A DNA stretch of 64,000 nt from Enterobacter bugandensis (GTDB lineage Bacteria; Pseudomonadota; Gammaproteobacteria; Enterobacterales; Enterobacteriaceae): assembly GCF_900324475.1 (NCBI RefSeq), contig NZ_LT992502.1:1984001-2048000 (forward strand), written 5' to 3'. Numbering within the stretch: position 1 is the stretch's first letter; each line of letters begins with the position of its first letter. The position numbers were made by a program, and so were the translations under genes. Of this stretch, positions 59,677-64,000 are shown in pieces. A model generated the notes under the pieces. That model had not been told where the DNA came from, did not search any database, and was given only the letters and a program-made list of their open reading frames with translations.

Positions 59677-59708
59677 GTAGGCCGGGTAAGGCGTAGCCGC
59701 CACCCGGC
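59677..59708. repeat. REP-type palindrome
   Basis: GTAGGCCGGGTAAGGCG then TAGCCGCCACCCGGC: arms GCCGGGTAAGGCG / CGCC-ACCCGGC in the classic REP form, between the convergent ydgJ and add genes. Longer relative of the copy at 48166. Confidence 0.9.
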
Positions 59709-59716
59709 AAAAGGGT

Positions 59717-60718
59717 TTACGCGGTTGCCACCTTATCCCGCAGCGCCTGCTTCTCTGCAGGCGTAAGGAAGGCGATCTCCAGCCCGTTGATCTGCGCCTG
59801 GCGGATCTGCTCGCGGCTCAGGCCCGCCTGCGGTGCGGCGATGTTGTACTCGTGGATGATATCCACGCCCTGAACCGCCGGGTCGTCCGTGTTCAGCGAG
59901 GCCAGCACGCCGTGCTCAAGGAACGTTTTCAGCGGGTGCTGCGCCAGCGTTGCCACGGTGCTGGTCTGAATGTTGGACGTCAGGCACGACTCAATGCCGA
60001 TGCGCTGCTCCGCCAGGAAATCCATCAGCGCGCGGTCTTCTACCGCCTTCACGCCGTGGCCGATACGCTCGGCGCCCAGCTCGCGGATGGCCTGCCAGAT
60101 GCTTTCCGGGCCCGCTGCTTCACCCGCATGGACGGTAATGTGCCAGCCGGCATCGCGCGCGCGGTTGAAGTGGGAGAGGAACAGGCTGCCGGGGAAGCCC
60201 AGCTCATCGCCGGCGAGGTCGACGGCGGTGATGGCATCGCGGTGCGCCAGCAGCGCTTCGAGCTCCTGCAGGCAGGCGGCTTCGCCGAACGTGCGGCTCA
60301 TAATGCCGATCAGGCGGGCCTGAACGTCGAACGTTTTACACCCTTCGCGGACGCCTTCAATGACGGCCTCCACCACGCCTGCAACGGGCAGGCTGTGGGT
60401 CATCGCCATATAGCCCGGCGAGAAGCGCAGCTCAACGTAGTGCAGGCCGTTACGGGCCGCGTCTTCAATGTTCTCAAACGCCACGCGGCGGCAGGCATCC
60501 AGCGAGGCCAGCATCTTCACGCCCCAGTCGAGTTTGCTCAGGAAACTGACCAGGTCCGGTTCATTGGAGGTGACCTGTACGTGTGGGATCAACGACTCAA
60601 GCGTCTGAGCGGGAAGCGTTAAGTTGAACTGGCGGCCAAGATCGAGGATGGTTTGGGCACGAATGTTACCGTCAAGGTGACGATGAATATCAGTTAAGGG
60701 CAGGCGTGTATCAATCAT
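59717..60718 (-). CDS. add: Adenosine deaminase
   Basis: 333 residues, full length. Zinc ligands in [17 protein letters not shown] (catalytic Glu nearby) and IGHGVKA, plus [11 protein letters not shown]. Deaminates adenosine and deoxyadenosine to inosine. Own promoter with -10 TATAAT at 60751-60756 on the minus strand. Downstream of malY as in E. coli. Confidence 0.97.
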   Translation of the reverse strand: MIDTRLPLTDIHRHLDGNIRAQTILDLGRQFNLTLPAQTLESLIPHVQVTSNEPDLVSFLSKLDWGVKMLASLDACRRVAFENIEDAARNGLHYVELRFSPGYMAMTHSLPVAGVVEAVIEGVREGCKTFDVQARLIGIMSRTFGEAACLQELEALLAHRDAITAVDLAGDELGFPGSLFLSHFNRARDAGWHITVHAGEAAGPESIWQAIRELGAERIGHGVKAVEDRALMDFLAEQRIGIESCLTSNIQTSTVATLAQHPLKTFLEHGVLASLNTDDPAVQGVDIIHEYNIAAPQAGLSREQIRQAQINGLEIAFLTPAEKQALRDKVATA

Positions 60719-60750
60719 GGTCGCACTCTTTTCGGGTTAAAGTGCGCCAT

Positions 60751-60756
60751 ATTATA
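60751..60756 (-). promoter_or_regulatory. -10 element of the add promoter
   Basis: TATAAT on the minus strand in GTTTTTATAATATGG, 33 bases before the add ATG. No good -35 at 17 bases. Confidence 0.55.
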
Positions 60757-60780
60757 AAAACAAAACGGGGTAAAAAGCTA

Positions 60781-60810
60781 TTTGCGCAAGGGAATATTCC
60801 GTTGCGCAAA
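60781..60810. terminator. Long palindrome after malY, probable terminator
   Basis: TTTGCGCAA-G-GGAATATTCC-G-TTGCGCAAA reads almost the same on both strands across 30 bases; it lies five bases past the malY stop. As RNA it folds into a long stem, but no T run follows, and it could instead be an operator in the malY-add gap. Confidence 0.45.
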
Positions 60811-60814
60811 CAAA

Positions 60815-61987
60815 TTACAGGAGCGTGTTGATCCCGGCGATGAGGCGCTGCACCCCTTGTTCCAGCTTGCTGCGTGGGCAGCCGGCGTTAAGGCGCACGA
60901 AGCCGTTACCCTCGTTTCCGTACGTGTATCCCGGCATGATGGCGACTTTTTGCTGCTCGATCAGCACTTTTTGCAGTGCCCTGTCGTCAATGTTCTGCGG
61001 GCGCAGGTCAATCCAGGCCAGATAGGTTGCTTCCGGCGGCTGCCAGTTCAGTTTCGGAAAAGCACTGTTTAATTCCTGTGCGATATACAACAGATTCTCT
61101 TCCAGATAACGACGCAGGGCATCAAGCCACGGCTCTCCCTGCTGATAGGCGGCGATATGGGCCGTCAGCGCCAGCACGGAAGGGGAAGATAGCCCATCCC
61201 GTCCTTTTAGCGCGCTGAGATAGCCGTTACGGCTCTCTTCATCGCCGATCAGGCCGTATGCGCCCGTCAGTGCCGGAATATTAAAGCTTTTCGAGCCGGA
61301 GGTGAGAAGCGCCCATTTGCCGCGCGCTACCGCATTCCACGGGGTGTGGCGATGCGCCCCCCACACCATGTCCATATGAATTTCATCGCTGATAACCGCC
61401 ACGTCATAGCGTGCGCAAAGCTCTGCCATATGGGTCAATTCTTCAAGAGTCCATACTTTTCCGGTCGGGTTCTGCGGGCTGCACAGCAGCAGAATTTTGT
61501 TTTCCGGTTTCGCCAGGGCCGCTTCAAGCGCCGCTATATTGCCCTGCCAGCCAGTCGCCTGCTTTTCCATCTCAACAGCCACTACCTGACGCGCATTGCC
61601 TCCAATGGCGTTGTAAAACGCATCGTACGCCGGGGTGTGAACCACCACGCCGTCACCGGGCTTTGACCAGAGGCGGATCAGCTCTGACACCATGTAGATG
61701 ACGGAAGGGCCATAAACGATGGTTTCTTTATCAATGCGGCTGTTAAAGCGCTGCCGAAACCAGTGCTCAACAGCGGCAAGAAACTCGTCGTTTTTCCAGC
61801 GGCTGTAGCCCAGCACGCCGTGGTTGATGCGCTGATGCAGCGCGTCGGTAATGCAGGGGGCGGTGGCGAAGTCCATATCCGAGATGGTGAAGGGCAGCAG
61901 ATCCGCCGCGCCAAAGCGGTCGGCGACGTAGTCCCACTGCGTACACCAGGTGCCGTGACGATCCACGACGGTAGAAAAATCAAACAT
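60815..61987 (-). CDS. malY: MalY, PLP-dependent beta-cystathionase / maltose regulon modulator
   Basis: 390 residues, same as E. coli. Aminotransferase fold with PLP Lys233 in LTSGSKSFNIPA and SPQNPTGKVW. Cleaves cystathionine and, in E. coli, binds and holds MalT inactive. Operon with malX. Note that cystathionine is also made by MtcB in this window. Confidence 0.97.
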   Translation of the reverse strand: MFDFSTVVDRHGTWCTQWDYVADRFGAADLLPFTISDMDFATAPCITDALHQRINHGVLGYSRWKNDEFLAAVEHWFRQRFNSRIDKETIVYGPSVIYMVSELIRLWSKPGDGVVVHTPAYDAFYNAIGGNARQVVAVEMEKQATGWQGNIAALEAALAKPENKILLLCSPQNPTGKVWTLEELTHMAELCARYDVAVISDEIHMDMVWGAHRHTPWNAVARGKWALLTSGSKSFNIPALTGAYGLIGDEESRNGYLSALKGRDGLSSPSVLALTAHIAAYQQGEPWLDALRRYLEENLLYIAQELNSAFPKLNWQPPEATYLAWIDLRPQNIDDRALQKVLIEQQKVAIMPGYTYGNEGNGFVRLNAGCPRSKLEQGVQRLIAGINTLL

Positions 61988-62035
61988 GACGTTAATCCTT
62001 AAAGTAAAACCCCCTCATGAGAGGGGGTTGAGGCA

Positions 62036-63628
62036 TCAGGCTTCTACTGTTCGCATCAGGGTTGCCAGCTCATCTTTCACCGACTGAACCTGCGGGCCGA
62101 TAACCACCTGCAAATTGTGCTGATTTAACTGTACCACGCCGATGGCCCGGTTGGCTTTCAGGGCGTTGGTATCTACTTTTGACATATCCGCCACCGACAG
62201 ACGCAGGCGGGTGATGCAGTTATCCAGCGAGGTAATGTTATCCGCACCGCCCAGCGCAGCCAGAATGGCAGGGGTGTTATACCCGGATTTGCCCACAGTA
62301 CCGGCCACCGCCTGCTCAACGCTGGTGGCGGTATCGGTATCGCGGCCCGGCGTTTTCAGGTTAAAGCGGGTGATGGCGAAGCGGAAGATACCGTAGTACA
62401 CCGCGAACCAGATAGCCGCCACGACCGGCACCAGATACCACTTGGTTGACAGGCCGTGCAGGATCCCGAACACCACGAAGTCAATCACGTTGCCGTCGGT
62501 GTTGCCGATGGTGACGCCCAGCACCGCCATCACGGTAAAGCCGAGGCCGGTCAGCAGCGCGTGGATGAGATACAGCACCGGCGCAACAAACAGGAACAGG
62601 AATTCGATAGGCTCGGTGGTGCCGCCCACGACGCAGGCAATCACGCCGGAGATCAGCAGCCCTTTAATTTTATGTCGGTTTTCCGGGCGCGCGCAGTGAT
62701 ACATCGCCAGCGCGGCACCCGGCAGGCCGCCGAGGAAGGCCGGCATTTTACCCTGAGACAGGAAGCGGGTGGCGCTTTCAGAGAAGCCGTGGGTAGTCGG
62801 ACAGCTCAGCTGCGCCTGGAAGATGGTCAGCGCACCGCTCACGTCGTGACCGCACACCTCCATGGTACCGCCCGCTTCGGTGAAGCGAATCAGGGCCACC
62901 AGGATATGCTGCAGGCCGAACGGCAGCAGCAGACGCTCGCCGGTGCCGAAGATCATCGGACCAAAATCTCCCGCGCCGTTGATGATGCGGCCAATGCCGT
63001 TGATGCCCATCGCAAAGACCGGCCAGATCAGCGGAATGATCAGGCCGAACAGACCCATGACCACCAGGGTGACAATCGGCACGAAGCGGGTACCGCCGAA
63101 GAAGGCCAGGGCATCCGGCAGGCGGATATTGTGGAAGCGCTCGTGCAGCATCCAGATAATGACCCCGGCGATCACCGCTCCGAGGATCCCGGTATCAATA
63201 GACTGAATACCAATCACGCTCTGAATGTTGTTGGCCTTCAGCACGGCAGCATCGGTCGTCGGCAGAATGCCTTTCGCGGTCAGCCAGAAGTTAACCGCCA
63301 GGTTCATCACGGCGTAACCCACAAACCCGGCAAACGCCGCGACACCTTTATTCTCGCGGGCCAGGCCCAGCGGGATGGCGATGCAGAACATCACGGGCAG
63401 GAAGCTAAACGCGAAGGAGCCGACCTTACTCATCCAGATAAAGATCGCCTGCAGCACGGGAGTACCGAGGAACGGGATCAGCGTGATGACGTCTTTACTG
63501 CTCAGCGAACTGCCGATCCCGAGCATGATCCCGCAGAACGAGAGGAGCGCCACGGGCAGCATAAAGGTTTTACCCAGTTGCTGGAAAAACTCCCACAGCG
63601 ATATTTTTTGTGCTGTTTTCGCCGTCAT
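62036..63628 (-). CDS. malX: PTS maltose/glucose EIICB component MalX
   Basis: 530 residues. EIIC membrane domain to ~430, then EIIB with phospho-Cys471 in SLDNCITRLRLSV. No EIIA domain, so the cell's glucose EIIA would serve. In E. coli it transports glucose and maltose and is repressed by MalI. AAAGGAG before the ATG. Confidence 0.96.
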   Translation of the reverse strand: MTAKTAQKISLWEFFQQLGKTFMLPVALLSFCGIMLGIGSSLSSKDVITLIPFLGTPVLQAIFIWMSKVGSFAFSFLPVMFCIAIPLGLARENKGVAAFAGFVGYAVMNLAVNFWLTAKGILPTTDAAVLKANNIQSVIGIQSIDTGILGAVIAGVIIWMLHERFHNIRLPDALAFFGGTRFVPIVTLVVMGLFGLIIPLIWPVFAMGINGIGRIINGAGDFGPMIFGTGERLLLPFGLQHILVALIRFTEAGGTMEVCGHDVSGALTIFQAQLSCPTTHGFSESATRFLSQGKMPAFLGGLPGAALAMYHCARPENRHKIKGLLISGVIACVVGGTTEPIEFLFLFVAPVLYLIHALLTGLGFTVMAVLGVTIGNTDGNVIDFVVFGILHGLSTKWYLVPVVAAIWFAVYYGIFRFAITRFNLKTPGRDTDTATSVEQAVAGTVGKSGYNTPAILAALGGADNITSLDNCITRLRLSVADMSKVDTNALKANRAIGVVQLNQHNLQVVIGPQVQSVKDELATLMRTVEA

Positions 63629-63681
63629 AAAACGACTCCTTTATAGTTAAAATCAGTTTGCCTGCTTCAATGCTGCGAGAA

Positions 63682-63697
63682 GATAAAACGTTTTATC
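63682..63697. promoter_or_regulatory. MalI operator at malX
   Basis: GATAAAACGTTTTATC, a perfect 16-base palindrome identical to the E. coli MalI consensus, 54 bases before the malX ATG. Confidence 0.92.
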
Positions 63698-63706
63698 AAA
63701 GTTTAG

Positions 63707-63722
63707 TGCGCGCTAAATCACA
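63707..63722. promoter_or_regulatory. CRP-like site in the malX-malI region
   Basis: TGCGCGCTAAATCACA: 8 of 10 matches to TGTGA-N6-TCACA, between the two MalI operators. E. coli malXY and malI depend on CRP from a shared region. Confidence 0.5.
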
Positions 63723-63760
63723 TTCTCAGGCTTTGACTGGTAGTATAAAGATAACGTATT

Positions 63761-63776
63761 GATAAAACGTTTTACC
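63761..63776. promoter_or_regulatory. MalI operator at malI
   Basis: GATAAAACGTTTTACC, differing in two bases from the perfect palindrome at 63682, 30 bases before the malI ATG: autoregulation as in E. coli. Confidence 0.88.
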
Positions 63777-63805
63777 GATCTCATTTCAGGGAGTCACGCT
63801 GACAC

Positions 63806-64000
63806 ATGGCTGTAGCGAAAAAAGTCACCATCAACGATGTCGCGCTGGCGGCGGGGGTTTCCGTCAGCACCGTTTCTCTCGTGCTCAGTGGTAAAGGGCG
63901 CATCTCGCCCGCAACCGGTCAGAGGGTGAACGAGGCGGTTGAACAGCTGGGCTTTGTGCGTAACCGTCAGGCGTCGGCGCTGCGCGGCGGGCAAAGCGGG
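63806..64000 (+). CDS. malI: MalI repressor, N-terminal part (cut by window end)
   Basis: First 65 residues, ATG 63806 with CAGGGAG upstream. LacI-type headpiece: KKVTINDVALAAGVSVSTVS with LVLSGKGRIS and hinge helix RQASALRGG. Divergent from malX, with the two operators between. The rest lies beyond 64000. Confidence 0.95.
   Translation, partial: MAVAKKVTINDVALAAGVSVSTVSLVLSGKGRISPATGQRVNEAVEQLGFVRNRQASALRGGQSG

Noticed and set aside
62456..63646. 396-codon frame opposite malX
   Set aside because: Complement of malX; Gln/His/Arg-rich product with no recognisable domain.

Overview
The window is a stretch of an enterobacterial chromosome. Gene order and protein lengths follow the Escherichia coli K-12 ldtE-lpp-pykF ... 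ydhS-valVW-mdtK-ribC-cfa ... slyA-slyB ... pdxH-tyrS-pdxY-gstA-dtpA-nth-rsx ... add-malY-malX-malI block almost gene for gene. The backbone is interrupted by genes that E. coli K-12 lacks there: a reverse-transsulfuration pair, a second methionine-type importer, an eptA-like gene and a GGDEF gene. This suggests Enterobacter or a close relative such as Lelliottia or Klebsiella. That genus call is inference from gene content; no marker gene in the window fixes the species.

Layout. (1) 1-2637: end of ldtE, lpp, pykF. (2) 2774-8221: a sulfur island between pykF and fumD, with cystathionine beta-synthase and gamma-lyase (mtcB, mtcC) divergent from a metN-metI-metQ-like importer. The divergent intergenic region carries tandem 8-bp MetJ-like boxes. 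(3) 8332-17915: fumD, then an accessory segment where E. coli carries ydhYVWXUT. It holds a four-gene polar amino acid ABC importer, two tiny overlapping ORFs, a secreted DUF1996 protein, a two-component system, a secreted HbpS/GlcG-like protein, a small acidic protein, an atypical metallo-beta-lactamase-fold protein and a beta-carbonic anhydrase. (4) 17944-41252: ydhS (frameshifted), two tRNA-Val genes, mdtK, ribC, cfa, punC, punR, purR, ynhF, ydhP, sodB, mepH, grxD, rnt, gloA, nemA, nemR, an added eptA-like gene, ydhL, ydhF, sodC, ydhK, ydhJ, ydhI, slyA. (5) 41290-64000: an added membrane-bound diguanylate cyclase, then slyB, anmK, mliC, pdxH, tyrS, pdxY, gstA, dtpA, nth, rsxEGDCBA, ydgK, cnu, blr, ydgJ, add, malY, malX and the start of malI.

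How the genes work together. The mtcB-mtcC pair turns homocysteine plus serine into cysteine through cystathionine, and the adjacent MetNIQ-like importer would supply methionine, so the island plausibly lets the cell use methionine as a sulfur source. The rsx genes with nth, the sodB/sodC/grxD/gloA/nemRA set and mepH/anmK/mliC/slyB are ordinary redox and envelope functions. Several regulatory sites read cleanly: a Cra-like site at pykF, a PurR box at purR, a perfect NemR palindrome, a PhoP box with a correctly spaced -10 at slyB, two MalI operators at malX/malI, and CRP-like palindromes upstream of the carbonic anhydrase gene and in the dtpA-nth gap.

The most interesting parts are the 11.8-16.1 kb locus (DUF1996 secreted protein, FixJ-type two-component system and HbpS-like secreted protein, with an inverted repeat in front of the last gene), the MetJ-controlled sulfur island, and the single-base frameshift in ydhS. 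No insertion sequence, phage gene, CRISPR array or rRNA gene was seen.
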